64,000 nt of DNA from Argopecten irradians (GCF_041381155.1 NC_091140.1:21108864-21172863); one strand, 5' to 3'; numbered from the stretch's first letter, positions 1-14,400 are shown. Program-made: numbers and translations. Notes: generated by a model not told the origin, from the letters alone.

Positions 1-37
1 GTATCGACCAGGAAGGAACAATGCCGATGCGGATGCT

Positions 38-2028
38 TTGTCACGACTTCCGGGATGTAGCATTTCGGCAGAGTCTGTGCAAGCAGTGTGTAAGGGAGCA
101 GTTACCTGTAGTGGACCCTTGGTAGAATGTCTGAGTTTGTCAGCAGAGGCATTGGATACATTTGAAGTTGAAGACGAACATGGTTTCCGCACGATGACAG
201 CACGTGAATGGAGAAAGTTACAGGCAGATGATGATGTCATTGGGGAATGGTTGCCAGTCATAAGGCAGAACCTGAAGCCGTCACGAAAGAGGTTATCCGC
301 TATTCCAGAGAGCGCCACCCTTAAGAGATGCTGGGATAGCTGGAAATTGAAACGTGGTGTGCTGTATAGACACATGTCTGATGAAGAGGGCGAAGTAGAC
401 CAACTTGTACTGCCGGCTTCCATGCGCGAGCAAGTGTTGACGTCGTTACATAATGATACGGGCCACCCAGGACGCGATAGAACGTTATCATTGCTGCGGG
501 ATAGATTTTTTTGGCCTGGCATGACCAAAGACGTGGAGAAGTGGCTAAAGGAATGTCAAAGATGTCTCTTCAGGAAGTCTAAGATTGATGTCAAGGCACC
601 GTTGGTAAGCATTGTCACCACCCAGCCCATGGACTTGGTGTGTATGGATTTCTTGAAATTGGAAGTTTCCAAAGGCGGGTTCCAGGATGGTTGGTAATTA
701 CTGATCACTTCACGCGGTACGCTAAAGCGATACCTACCCGTAGCCAGTCTGCTAAAGCGACTGCTGAGGCGCTTCAAGGATTTATTGAGCATTACGGAAT
801 TCCACGGAGGTTACATTCCGACCAAGGCGCTAACTTTGAGGGGAAGGTAATCGAGAGCTTATGTGACACACTACACATCGCCAAATCAAGGACGACGCCA
901 TACCACCCTAGTGGGAATGGGATGTGTGAGCGATTTAATCGGACCCTTATTGACATGTTGGGAACACTGGAGCCTCATCAAAAAAAGGATTGGAAAAGCT
1001 ACGTAGGATCTTTAACGTTAGCTTATAACTGCACAAGGCACAAGACTACTGGATATTCGCCATTCCATCTAATGTTCGGACGACAACCGCGTTTACCAGT
1101 TGATCTTTTGTGTGGATTTGTTGAGGAACCTACTTCACGTTCTTTACCGGATTATATTAAGAATTTAAGGAACAGGATGTCTCATTCGTTTAGCTTGGCA
1201 AGTAAGAAGGCTCGGGAATCGCAGAGTCGACAGAAGGCAGACTACGATCTTCGTAGTAGGGAAGCCGTTTTGGAACCGGGAGACCGAGTTCTTGTCAAAG
1301 TACTGGCCTTTGAGGGACGACATAAGCTAGCGGATCGATGGGAACCTGACGTGTACATCGTAAAGAGTCAGCCCAATGGAGACATTCCTGTATACACAAT
1401 ACAGAGGGAAGACGGGAAGGGGAAATCAAAAACCCTCCATCGGAACCATCTACTTCCCATTGGAGCGATACCTGTGGAAATAGATAAGGAACCACTTCCT
1501 GAACTTCCACCTCGACCAGTTCCACGTATAAGGAGGTCGAGGCTGGAACGTGAACCACTTCGAAAGGAATCTGTGGCGGAACTCGTCGAACCACTGTCCG
1601 GGAACGATAGTAGCGACAGTTCCGATGAGGATGTTGTGGGCATGGATATTAATTCCGATGTTCAGCGGCCACCCACGCAGGATAGTATCCGGTCGAGCAA
1701 TGACACGGTACATATTCCTGGACCTCGCACTGGTTTCGTTGATGTGGAAACGTCGGAATCTGAACCGGAGAATGCAGCTGCTGATGCAGTACAGGGAAAT
1801 GTTAATTTGCCTGAACCGGAGATTCTAGTGCCAAGGAGATCGACAAGGAACAGACGACCGCCTAATTGGATGACCTCTGGCGAGTTTGTATGTTCACAGC
1901 AACCTGTTGAAACGGTGCCGGACTGGAAAATGAAGGCTTTATTTCTGGTGGACATGGTATCTTCAGCGTCCTTTCGGGATATGCCTTCGGCGGCTCAACA
2001 GGCAATGCTAAAAATTTTAAGCACTTAG
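38..2028 (+). pseudogene. Retroelement pol remnant: integrase region
   Basis: Fossil coding region of the Gypsy element. Domain order by position: H2C2 integrase zinc-binding domain about 430-580 (HNDTGHPGRD, then CQRC), retroviral-type integrase core about 600-1100 (SDQGANFEG and PYHPSGNGMCERFNRTL are visible), then a GPY/F-like module about 1270-1480 and a low-complexity acidic/proline-rich tail to 2028. It appears broken about once; it is a relic of the element and not a host gene. Confidence 0.85.
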
Positions 2029-2261
2029 TTTTTTTTTCTTTTGTCATTGGATACTTGTAACCATGTTGTAATGTTATTTTGGAAACCCTTGCGGAAGATG
2101 AGGGCATCTTCTTTACGAGCGGGGGAGTACGGGATGAATTTTGTGGCTGAAATTAAGATTTTTGTTGTATATTCTTTTATCGTATTGTAATTTCATTTAT
2201 TTTGTTTATAGTTTGTCCTTGACATATAGATGGGGACAGCTTCCATCTAAGGAGGGGAGAA

Positions 2262-3149
2262 TGTAGTAGTGTTATTTTACTACTTTTATTTGGTATACGT
2301 TATATTTTAGTGCGCGTTCGCGTATGGTCCGTGTAGCGATAGTCGCGGGTCGCGGATACGCAATGCGACAAGATCGTTGGCGCGCGCGCGGAAAAGGCAC
2401 GTGTAAGTGAGAGCGATGAGTTATGTGAATGTGACGTAATGTGTATGTCAATCATATTTGTGTCCTTATATGGTATTAGTCTATTGTCTACGTCGAGTGA
2501 ATGTTGGGTAGTTTATCTGGGGTATTGGTCACTTGGGGTTTGGATGACCAAGAGGCAACATCGATCTCTAGTAGATGAACTGATTGCAGACTCATAGGAA
2601 ATTAGCCCAATACATAATTGTAAGTACCTGTATGTAGTTTAAATATTATTATCATAATATAATAATAATATCTATTTAATATATTTGATTATGGTAATCG
2701 TTTATTTAAAAGTAACTTATCATTTTTGGAATTTCGATAAATTTTAATATCGGGCATAATTATTCAGACGGAGAGTGATTTCGATGGTATTCGTATTGTT
2801 TTAATTAATTGTATTGTTTTATTATTTCAACAGTATAAAACGAGTGGTTTGAGCTCGTCGGACGACGGTCCGGTGAAACCCTCTTCACACTGAAGAGGTG
2901 GGTATTTTTATATATGCTATAGTTATGTAATAGTTGCCATCTATACATATAGATGTTGTTAATTGCTATTATATATGTTCTGATAACGAACTGGTTAACT
3001 ATCCGTTAGAACATGTAAAGTAATATTGAACATATGAGTATAGCCGTATAATTGTATGTATATAGATAACTGTATATTAAATGGTAATATGATGTAATTC
3101 ATGTTACAGGGTATTATTTTAATGAATAAATGAAGTGAACCCGACAACA
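2262..3149 (+). repeat. Right LTR of the Gypsy element
   Basis: The segment begins TGTAGTAGTG directly after a purine-rich tract (AAGGAGGGGAGAA) and ends near CCCGACAACA, matching the TG...CA ends and polypurine-tract position expected of a right LTR. It is about 888 bp. A GC-rich stretch lies near 2310-2400 and a TATA-like TATAAAA near 2834. The exact right end is uncertain by a few bases because the left LTR is not present for comparison. Confidence 0.7.
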
Positions 3150-4255
3150 GCATTGGTGTCTTCCTTGAAACCATAGCTACTAAGGAATTTTAATTAGAAG
3201 TTAATTTAACTTAAGTAACGATGCACTTATAAAGAATAATCAGTAAATATTACAATATCTGACTATCTGATCTATTAATTGTGTTATGGTGATCCTCAGA
3301 ACAAAATCCACAAACAGGATAATGAATTATTCAGACTGTCAAGTAGCGATGAGTAATCCAGAAATTGAAGCAGATTACGTCGGAGGTTGCACTGACATAT
3401 ATCAAAGGAAAATCAGTTGTCAGCCCAACATTAGGGCCAGTGCACAAACATGAAAACGCTCGTGGCGTTATCATCCAAAACCCCTGATGACTTATCCTTC
3501 TCAAGAGTATGTACACGTACATACGTACTTGATGGGACTAATCGACAGTCAATAATCTTTTACTTAAATCGTTACGGGAACTTAAAACTCCCATATAAAC
3601 GGCTCTACCAAGTTTCCAAATGAGCAAAAATAATTATGGTCCCGTCAGCTGAGAGACTGCATAGGATCAAACACATTTTACAAAGGGAAATAACTATTGT
3701 CACATCTATATATAGTAGGCCCTATTGGAAACGAAGATTAAAAAGAAAAGACATTATTTAACATATTCTCATTGTAACCAAAATATCATCATGATAAAAT
3801 AGTTAGATAATATCTACTTGTATAGAACGTAGATGAAAACCAACAGATCTGCAACAGTGCAATGCTCATTCGTGAACTGATCAGCTGTGTCAGCAAAGGT
3901 GTTCATTCATGTCATTTCAGGCAGATTTATACCATAATGAAGCATTTTAAATTTTGTTGTAAAACTGCCCACTTCTAATGATACATACCCGTCGCCATAA
4001 TGCTATAGCTTACAAAGTAGACGCATGATACATTATGTCTTGTAATTCAAGGTTTGCGTTAACCGGAAGTGCTTAATTCGGATTACCTCCCTTGTAGTCG
4101 CTCTCAATTTCGCGGGAATGAAGTTGCGAACTGAACGAACTGAACAGCTGCAAATTGACAGACGACGGCAAAATAAACAAAACCGATTGTTTGTTTATTA
4201 TTGGAGTAAGTAAAGTTAAATGCTAAAATAACATTTTGATGATATAGCATTTGTA
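3150..4255. other. Intergenic, no gene seen
   Basis: About 1.1 kb of AT-rich sequence between the LTR element and a tRNA-like repeat. Open frames are short and look random. A slightly GC-richer stretch near 4070-4190 could hold the promoter of the F-box/WD gene downstream, but nothing in it is diagnostic. Confidence 0.5.
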
Positions 4256-4386
4256 GAAGAACAGGGAAAATACACATTCCTGTCGAGTGCCCCGACCAGG
4301 AATCGAACCTGGGTCTCCGGCCTGGAAATCTACTGCTCTACCGACTGAGCCAAAGAAGCATGCTCCGTCAGCTGAGTGACAGAGAC
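4256..4386 (-). repeat. tRNA-derived SINE-like repeat, copy 1
   Basis: On the minus strand there is a Pol III promoter-like pair: box A TGGCTCAGTCGG and box B GGTTCGATTCC, with a good T-arm (CCAGG/CCTGG). The 7-bp acceptor stem does not pair, so this is not a working tRNA. A second copy at about 44150-44290 shares the tRNA-like part and also flanks on both sides (GCATGCTC, GTCAGCTGAGT and CATTCCTGTC-like), showing a dispersed unit larger than a tRNA. Limits are approximate. Confidence 0.6.
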
Positions 4387-5339
4387 CGTATATAACACTA
4401 TGTACAAGTCACACCGACCCGCTTCTTTTACACATTACTGCATTTAATATCAAGTTATGGGACTTTCTTGCACTCAGTCTATATTCCCAGTTGATCGAGA
4501 GTCACTTTGCGCAGCACTCAGCAATTTAATTTCTTCTAAATCTTACATTCTTAAACCAAGTACTAAACGTTGTGAAATTTGATTAGCTTTACATCTGTGT
4601 TTCGTTTGGCTCCTTAAGACAAGTATTTGTTGAGAAAAAATGTTTTTATTCTCGGTTCATAGGTGTCTTTTGTGGTGTTTAGTAGTGTAAAGAGACAGTG
4701 ATGAATCCTTCTCACTTATAAATCCTTGGGAATAGTACATGCAGTTGCCATTAATATAATAAAATTATTAAATAATGAAATATTGTAAAAATTGTCAAAT
4801 CAATGGGGAGGGGGTGCCAGGGCTCTGTCGAATTTTACATTTTTGTCATTTGCTAAAAATAGCAAGTGCCCTAAAATTGTACTTGCTAAAATATCTTTTT
4901 GCTATTTTTTTACGATATTTTTTTGTCAATTGCAGTTTTGTTATATATAAAATAATGTTTGCATGATTATGCCAGGTACATCAACAACATCATAGTAGGA
5001 ACTGAGTCACTAAATTTTCCATCAAAACAAATTTTCACAATCATAATGTTTTTTTACAGTTGTCTCTGATAAAAGCCCCACTTTCTAAAATTCTAAAATA
5101 AGTCTATCTTTTGCTATTCTGGTATATATTCACTTCCAAAATGCAAGTCAAATAGCCTGAAATTCGAGCCCTGGGCGCTTAAAGGCCTATACATTCAACT
5201 CCTTCTTCTTAATAGAAAAGAGCCACTTATATATTAATTATTAGTAGAGCGAATACAGTGTCCAAAATTGTGTTGGACTGTAATAATGCAGTTGAACACA
5301 TCTAACCAATTAAATGGGTTTTTTTTTTTGTATTTGTAG
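4387..5339. other. Region upstream of the F-box/WD gene
   Basis: AT-rich non-coding sequence. A T-rich tract ending TTTGTAG at about 5339 looks like a 3' splice site, so a 5' non-coding exon of the F-box/WD gene may lie somewhere upstream. No convincing exon can be named. Confidence 0.35.
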
Positions 5340-5422
5340 ATTTGAAATGCTTTCCAATGTAGCAACTATTTAAAATAACACTGGACTACTACTGAAGACT
5401 ACACTACTATATAACTAGCAAA

Positions 5423-8400
5423 ATGATGGAGTATAGTGCATTACTTCATGGAGCTACAGGAAACCCAAAAACACAAGATGAAACAAATATTATGATTTTA
5501 GCAAAAGAGATTCATGTATTAATCCTTAGTAAACTGGATGGATTATCACTAGCAAGGGTACAGAAAGTTTGTAGACTTTGGTACGACATAGTGGATGATT
5601 TCGAGAAGTACTTCCATGTCTGGCTACGATGTTGTTTGACTGAAATATCCACCTACGATCTGGCTGAAATCACAGGACTGCTAGAGATCGATGAAAGTGA
5701 AGATTTAGTGGTCACAGCTGATAACCTGAAGAAATTACCCACAATATTTTGGAGAGAGGTGTATGCAGAGTATCACAGAAATGACTTTATTAAAAACAAA
5801 ACGAAAAAAGTGAACAAAATACAATATCCCAAATGCTATGGAATGGTCACAGCTATAAAGTTGAAAGGTAAATGCAAAAAAAAAAAAATAAATAAATAAA
5901 AAAAATTGAATTATTTGAATTGGTGTATAGAAAGACAATACTTTTTGTATTTCTTGAATGTATCATACATAATGTTAAGTACCGCGACTTATACTCCGGA
6001 AAATATGGTATACATTACTAAAAATATTAATAAAATGCTTTCATTTAATAAGGTAGACAAACAATAATCTTTTTACATTCCCATTTTGAAAATTAACAGT
6101 TTCGGTTGGAAATTTTCTTCCATAGTTAGGAGTAGTATATTTGAATATAAAATTGGCATATTGAAACTTGTACATGTATGTACTGTTGCTGTCCTGCACA
6201 CAGTTCATCCATAAAGGTCACGTTTACCTATTACAGATAACATCCTTATAAGTGGACACGAAGATGGCCGAGTGATATCTTGGGAGGACATTGATGTGTG
6301 CATCAGGAACAAAACGTGTCACCAACATCAAAGGATGGTGACAGACCTGGCTGTCACTCGGGCAGGTAAGTTGATACAGCCTGTATACATTTCATCAGAG
6401 GATGGTGACAGACCTGGCTGTCACTCGGACAGGAAAGTAGATACAGCCTGTATACATGTCATCAGAGGATGGTGACTGACCTGGCTGTCACTCAAGCAGG
6501 TAAGTAGATACAGCCTGTATACATGTCATCAGAGGATGGTGACAGACCTGGCTGTCACTCGGGCAGGTAAGTTGATACAGCCTGTATACATGTCATCAGA
6601 GGATGGTGACAGACCTGGCTGTCACTCGGACAGGTAAGTAGATACAGCCTGTATACATGTCATTAGAGGATGGTGACAGACCTGGCTGTCACTCGGACAT
6701 GTAAGTAGATACAGCCTGTATACATGTCATCAGAGGATGGTGACAGACCTGGCTGTCACTCGGACAGGAAAGTAGATACAGCCTGTATACATGTCATCAG
6801 AGGATGGTGACTGACCTGGCTGTCACTCAAGCAGGTAAGTAGATACAGCCTGTATACATGTCATCAGAGGATGGTGACCGACCTGGCTGTCACTCGGACA
6901 GGTAAGTAGATACAGCCTGTATACTTGTCATCAGAGGATGGTGACAGACCTGGCTGTCACTTAAGCAGGTAAGTAGTTACAGCCCGTATACATGTCACTA
7001 ACATTAGAAAATGGTGCCAAATTTTACCTTTTTAACAGCTTTGATAACAGTAAAAATTGGATTTGGCATGTCTTCTAACTCTACTTCTGTTGAGCCATTC
7101 AATGGCTATAGCCGTTTAAATAATTTGTGAATTTTGTTTTATCTGTGAAATATTCCAGGTCTGACAGTAAACCATCTCCTACTGGGCATAAATAACATGT
7201 TTGTCATCTCAACCTCTAAGGATTCATCCCTCATCCTTAACGACATGACAACAGGACAGTCCACAAAGATCTCTTACTTCAGCAAACAAGTCAACTCAGT
7301 CAGGTATATATAGGTCAACTCAGTCAGGTAAATATAGGTCAACTCACTCAGGTAAAATAAGGCAAATATGTTGGGTAAAATAGGTTTTTAGCTCACCTGG
7401 CCGGAAGGGCCGATGAGCTTATGTCATGGCGCGGCGTACGTCGTCCATTAGTCTGTCCGTCATCCGTCCGTCACCATTTCCTTTAAATCGTTACTAGTCA
7501 TAAAGCTCTGCATGGATTGTAACCAAATTTTGCCACAAACATTCTTGGGTAAAGAGGAGAAGAACTTGTATAAATTTTGGCTCTAAATCCCTGGGGGCAG
7601 GAGGAGCGGGGCCCAATAGGGGAAATAAAGAGGTAAATCCTATTAATCGCTACTTGTCCTAGAGTTCTGTATGGATTGTGACCAAATTTGGCCACAAGTA
7701 TCCTTGGGAGAAGGGGAACAGAACTTGTATAAATTTTGGCTCTGACCCCCCGGGGGCAGGAGGGGCAGGGCCCAAAAGGGGAATTTGAGGTAAATCCTAT
7801 AAATCGCTACTTATCCTAGAGTTTGGCATGGATTGTGACCAAATTTGGCCACAAGCATCCTTGGGAGAAGGGGAACAGAACTTGTATAAATTTTGGCTCT
7901 GACCCCCCTGGGGCAGGAGGGGCAGGGCCCAATAGGGGATTTGAGGTAAATCCTATAAATCGCTACTTATCCTAGAGTTCTGCATAGATTGTAACCAAAT
8001 TTGGCCACAAACATCCTTTGAGGAAGGGGAACAGAATTTGTATAAATTTTGGCTCTGTATCCCTGGGGGCAGGAGGAGCGGGGCCCAATAGGGGAAATAG
8101 AGAGGGTAAATCCTATTAATCGCTACTTGTCCTAGAGTTCTGTATGGATTGTGACCAAATTTGGCCGCAAGCATCCTTGGGAGAAGGGGAACAGAACTTT
8201 TAAAATTTTTGGCTCTGACCCCCTGGGGGCAGGAGGGGCAGGGCCCAATAGGGGAATTTGAGGTAAATCCTATAAATCGCTACTTATCCTAGAGTTCTGC
8301 ATGGATTGTGACCAAACTTGGCCACAAACATTCTTGGAGGAAGGTGAACAGAAATTGTATTAATATTGGCGACCCCCTGGGGGCAGGAGGGGCGGGGCCC

Positions 8401-11400
8401 AATAGGGGAATTAGAGGTAAATCCTATAAATCACTACTTGTCTTAGAGTTCTGCATGGATTGTAACCAAATTTAACCAGAAACATCCTTGGGAGAAGGGG
8501 AACAGGAATTGTATAAATTTTGGCTCTGACCCCTCGGGGGCAGGAGGGACGGGGCCAAAAATGGGAATTAAAGGTAAATCTTATAAATCGCTACTTGTCC
8601 AAGTGTTCTGCATGGGCCACAAATATCCTTGGTGGAAGGGGAACAGAACTTGTATAAATTTTGGCTCTGATCCCCTGAGGGCAGGAGGGGCGTGGCCCAA
8701 CAGGGGAATTAGAGGTAAATCTTATAAATCGCTACTTATCCTAGAGTTCTGCATTGATTGTGACCAAACTTGGCCACAAACATTCTAGGGGGAAGGTGAA
8801 CAGAAATTGTATAAATATTGGCTCTGACCCCCTGGGGGCAAGAGGGGTGGGGCCCAATAGGGGAATTAGAGGTAAATCTTATAAATTGCTACTTGTCCTA
8901 GTGTTCTGCATGGATTTTGCCCTTTGGCCACAAACATCCTTTAGGAAGGGAAACAGAACTTGTGTAAATTTTGGCTCTAACCCCCTGGGGATAGGAGGGG
9001 TGGGGCCCAATAGGGGAATCAGAGGTAAATATTCAAATTCCTTCAGAAAAGAAAAAATGAACCTGTATTCAGAACATTGGCATTACAAACCAGGTGAGCG
9101 ATACAGGACCTCTGGGCCTCTTGTTTTTTGTTGCAAAATAAGGCAACTTTGTCAGGTAAAATGAGGCACATGTGTCAGGTAAACTAGGGCAAATCTGTAT
9201 GGTAAAATAGGGCAACTCTGTCAGGTAAATATAGGTCAACTTATATGCCTATCATATACAAATAGGTCAACTCTGTATGATACAAATACAGTAAAACTCA
9301 CTTGGGTGGAACACAGTTGAATCAAATACATCGGATGAGTCTTAATTTTTCCCTTCTTTATATTAGGAACTAAAGCACAAATAAATCAAACATGGTTGAA
9401 TCGAATACTGGGGTTGAATCGAATACATTTTGTGGTCCCTTCCTTTTAAAATATACCAAAATTTACTTTTTTGTGTCAAACATTAAAAGTCAAGTCTCTG
9501 TCCAATTGACCGAACATGACTAATCAACCTTAACAGTGCTAATGAAAGTTATTGTTTGATCAAAACCTAAAGCCTCTTGTTTACACAGGTGCAAAAATAA
9601 GCCAAAATACATACATTGTACATAATATTATTTGATAGCAGTGCTGGAATAAAATGTAGCATCTTCAAACCTTCATGATTTGCGAGTTTATGTACATGGC
9701 AGACGATACATATAGGAGGAAAAAATAAATGATAATCTACGGTAAACACGAGATAAATTCTTATTAAAAATATTTTGCAATAAATTTCCTGTTGAACAAT
9801 TGTAGATTTGTTAACCTTGTCTTTCAAAAATTTGATAGAACATACATTCATTTAAAGCTATATGTATGTATCGTATAGTGCTAATGTGTTTAATAGTTTG
9901 TTGTGATCTGAATCATTCATTATTATTTAATAAATAAGTATAATACTTTCTTAGAAGATTTTCTTGTTAGTTATTGCCTGTCTTAAACCAATATGTGTGT
10001 AAAACGCCAACTTGGAAACAGTCGGTACAGTCAGTACAACAATTAGACATCAATGTCTTCGTGAACAGGAAAACACGAATGAGTCGAACCAACGGATAAG
10101 TCGAATAATTACCTGGTCCCACTGACTTCGACTTATCCGTGTTTTAATGTAGATAAACTGTACACCAATTTTCTTTTATTGACTAAACCTACAATGTAAA
10201 TGTACATCATAAATAACATTATTCAGTTCTTTTAACGGAGTTCATGACCTTGTTTATCCTGAAAATATGTCAACATACGGAGTATGAAACTGACAAGATT
10301 GCATTTTGTAGTTGTAGCGGTCTAACATTTGTGTCGGCGGCCAACTGTAGCTTCCTTCAGGGACATCCTGTGTGGGATATAGACTATTGTAGAGAGCTGA
10401 AAGCTAAACTCCGATGTCGACAGGATCTGGCTGGTCAGGACTCCACCAATATACTCGCTGTCGCTCTCCATAGAAACAAGGTGAATATTCCACCAGTATC
10501 TCTTATTAAAAGATGCTACACCCCTGACAAATGGTTTTTTTTTTCTCTACGACAAACATGAGCAGACTAATTAGTGTTAATCTTCAGTTACAAAAAGTTA
10601 CGTACGGTACTTAACACCATAACCACCATTGAAAAGTTTGAGCTTCTTATATTACTTCTAGGTAAAAATATTAAAAAATAATTAATTGCGTCCACAAAAA
10701 AGTCCATAGCACTATTTCCTATATGGAATGAAGTACTGATTATCGCATCCACCAATTGCAAGAGCAAAACAAGTAAATATCCCCTACAAAATGCATTTTA
10801 GGGGAATATTAAATTGGGCTCTGTCTGTTCGTCCTAGATTCTTTTCTGGGCTATAACTCAAAATAATGTTCAATGTAGCTCTTTGAAACTTTAGGTATTC
10901 ACCAGACAAGTGCCCTAGTTGTGCCTTTTGCTATTGCAGACCTTCAGTTTTGGGAATTTTTTCTGTTACCATGGAAACTTAGTAAAAAATACCAAATAAC
11001 TGTTTCCTTTTGTGTCCCGACTGTTACTCCAAAATCATTTAACACAGCTTTATGAAACTTTCTGAATAGTGCCCTAGTTGTACCTTTTGCTATTTGTGAA
11101 TCTTCTATTTTGGGAATTTTTTCCATTACCATGGAAACATCGTCAAAAATACCAAATTAATATTTCCTTTTGTTTCTTGGACTATATAACTCCAAAACCG
11201 TTCAATGCAGCTCCTTGAAACTTTCTGTATATATCAGACCAGTACCCTAGTTGTGCCTATTGTTATTGTGAACCTTCCATGTTAGGTGTTTAATGAAGCT
11301 TGGTCCGACCCCTAGGGTCAGAGGGGCAGGGCCTTCAAAAGGGCAATTTATTTATCAATTTTACGCTTTAACATTCCTACATCCTCGTCATACTTGGATG

Positions 11401-14400
11401 GATTTCATCCATTATTTTGTTGATGAAATCATTTTTGTTGTTGGTCATTTCATATTTTATGTAAAATGAGCTTTGTCCGACCCCCTAGGGTCAGAGGGGC
11501 AGGGCCTCTAAAGGGAAAATTTTCTCAATTTTAAGCTTTTAAAATCCTACTCCTCCTTATTCTCTGGGCTTGGATTTTCTGCCCTTATTTGGTGGGTGGG
11601 TTAATAAAACAAAAATAATTAATATAATATAAAAAAATTAATAAAATTATACATCATCTTTATTATTTATAGGTAAAAAGAAATAATCAAATTTAATAAA
11701 AAATAAAAACTTCATTAGGGAAGGGACAATCCATATTTTATATTAACTATGAGCATGGTTCTGACCCCTAGGGTCAGAGGGGCGGGGGCCACAAAAGGGC
11801 AATAATTTTTTATATGTTATTAGCACTTTATACATTCCTACTCCTCCCTCATCCTTGCGATCTGGTTTTCATCCTATATTTGGGTTTGAAACCTCATTGG
11901 GTCAATAGATCATCATCATATTTATATAATTGAGCCTGTGGTCCAGACCCCTAGGCGGTGAGGGGTGGGCCCCACAAGGGCAAATTTTCTATATTTTAGC
12001 TTTTCAATAAATCCTAACACTCCTACCTTCATCCTTGGATTGATTTCTTCCGCTTATTTTAAGTGTGATAACATCATTAGGTTACGGACATCTCATTTTT
12101 TATATATATATGAGTTAGGTGTGAACGCACCCAAGGGCTGAGGCGGTGGGGACCCCAACAGGTCTCGTGAAATTTTCCTCTTATTTTTAAGCTTTAATTG
12201 TCCCTAACTCCTCCCTTCATCTCTTGGATCTGGATTTCTCACTCAATATTCTCGGTGTGCGAACATTAAGATTACTGAAGGTACAATCATATTTTATATA
12301 AATGAGCTTGGTCCGACCCCTAGGGGCTTAATGGTGGGGCCTCAAAGGGCAAATTTTCTTAATTTTAGCTTTAAAAACATACTCCTCCTTCATCCTTGGA
12401 TGGATTTCATCCATATTTGGTGTGAAACATCATTTGGGATGGACAATCATAATTTATATAAAATGAGCCTGGTCCGACCCCTAGGGGCTGAGGGGTAGGC
12501 CCCAAAAAAGGCAAATTTTCTTAATTTTAGCTTTAAAATCCTACTCCTCCTTCATCCTTGGATGGATTTCATCTATATTTAGTGTAAAACATTATTGGGG
12601 AAGGATAATCATATTTTGATGTAAATGAGCGTGGTCCAACCCTAGGGGCTGAGGGGTGGGGCCCCAAATGGGCAAATTTTCTTAATTTTAGCTTTAAAAT
12701 CCTACTCCTCCTTCATCCTTGGATGGATTTCATCCACTATTTGATGTGAAACATCATTGGGGCGGACAATCATATTTGATATAAATGAGCCTGGTCCACA
12801 CGCCTAGGGGGCTGAGAGGTGGGGCCCTCAAATGGGGAATTTTCTTAATTTTAGCTTTAAAATCCTTCTCCTCCTTCATCCTTGGATGGATTTCATCCAT
12901 ATTTGTTTAGTGAATCATCATTGGGGAAGGACAATCATATATAACAATTGACCTGGTTCGACCCCTAGGGGCTGAGGGGTGGGGCCCCAAATGGGGAAAT
13001 TTTTCTTAATTTTAAGCTTTAAAGTCCTACTCCTCCTCCATCCTTGGATGAATTTTATCCATATTTGGTGTGTGTAGCATCATTGGGCGAAAACACAACT
13101 TATATTTTATATAAATGAGTCTGGTTCTGAACCCTAGGAACTGAGCGCGGTTGGGGCCCAAAAGGTCCTAATTTTCTTTATTTATAGCTGGCTCATCTTC
13201 CTGATTTAAGTTTTCAGTCTCCGATCGCAAATAAAAATGGTTCTATAGGGGTTTTAATTTGTTGCCGCTACAACATGCAAAACATTTTCGTAAAGATTTT
13301 TGTATTCCAAGAATGGCCACTGGCCCACTTCCTGTTTTAAGGTTTCAGTCTCGATCTCAATCGAATATTGGTCTATAGGGTTTTAAATGATGCGGAAAAC
13401 AACATTGCAAACAATTTTCGTAAAGATTGTTGGTTATTCCAAGATGGCCGCTGGCCCATCTTCCTGTTTTATTAAGGTTTCCAGTCTCCGATCTACAATG
13501 ATAATTGGTCTATAGGGGTTTTAATTGATGCTGAACAACATGCAAACATTTTCGTAAAGATTTTGGTATTCCAAGATGGTCGCTGGACCACTTCCTGTTT
13601 TAAGGTTTCAGTCTCCGATCTCAATGAAAATTGGTCTGTAGGGGTTTTAATTGATGCCGAACAACATGCAAACATTTTCGTAAAGATTTTGGTATTCCAA
13701 GATGGCCGCTGGCCCACTTCCTGTTTTAAGGTTTCAGTCTCCGATCTCAATGAAAATTGGTCTATAGTGGTTTTAATTGATTCAGAAGGGGGAACTTTAG
13801 GTAAGGACAATCATATTTTATAAAAGGACCGAGGTAAGACCCATGGGGGATAGTATGACCGAGGTCCAAAATGGGAGCTTTGCTGGAATGGCTTAAAAAT
13901 CTGACTCCTCCTTATATTAATCCTTGAATGGGTTTCGACCATATTTGGATGAAGGGCTACCAAGTTTGTTCACACACTAATGACATTTACTTTTTCAGAA
14001 ACTTACATATTCAACTAGGGAGTTTCCTTGTATTGTTTATATTAATCGTTAACTCCAAAACCGTTCAATGCAGCTCCTTGAAACTTTCTGTATTCAGACA
14101 AGTACCCTAGTTGTGCCTATTGTTATTGTGAACCTTCCATGTTAGGTGTTTTTTCTGTTACCATGGAAACTTAGTACAATATACCAAATTACTATTTCTT
14201 TTTGATTCTGGGATTTAACTCCAAAACCGTTCTATGCAGCTCCATGAAACTTTCTGTATATATCAGACAGGTGTCCAAGTTTTGCCTTTTGCTGTTGCAG
14301 ACCTTCCATTTTTGGAATTGTTTCTGATACAATCAAAACTCAGTCAAAAATACCAAATTACAGTTTCTTTTTGTTACCTGCTGTTATTGTTTTTTAAGTT

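Larger units (their letters stand above)
1..3149 (+). mobile_element. Ty3/Gypsy LTR retrotransposon, 3' part
   Basis: The right-hand part of a Ty3/Gypsy (Metaviridae) element; the left part lies outside the window. Parts visible in order: the end of pol with integrase (zinc-binding, catalytic core and a GPY/F-like C-terminal module), a non-coding stretch with a purine-rich tract just before 2262, and one LTR to about 3149. Most coding length is still open and I see about one break, so it looks fairly young, but age by LTR comparison is impossible with only one LTR in view. Family assignment rests on the HNDTGHPGRDRT and DFLKLE-type integrase motifs and domain order. The target-site duplication cannot be tested here. 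Confidence 0.9.

Noticed and set aside
38-2028. Host-domesticated integrase gene
   Set aside because: It lies within a recognisable LTR element with its LTR in place; nothing suggests host use.
1295-2107. Minus-strand ORFs across the retroelement
   Set aside because: Shadows of the coding strand without motifs.
4286-4362. Functional tRNA gene on the minus strand
   Set aside because: Boxes A and B and the T-arm are good, but the acceptor stem does not pair and a second dispersed copy shares flanking sequence; it is a SINE-type repeat.
7498-9164. Small ORFs with GPRSS/GPNRGIRGKSYKS repeats in element A
   Set aside because: Translation of tandem core units of a non-coding element; no start or conserved frame.
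13493-13823. ORFs on both strands in the 125-bp array of element D
   Set aside because: Artefact of the repeat unit; both strands are open because of composition.
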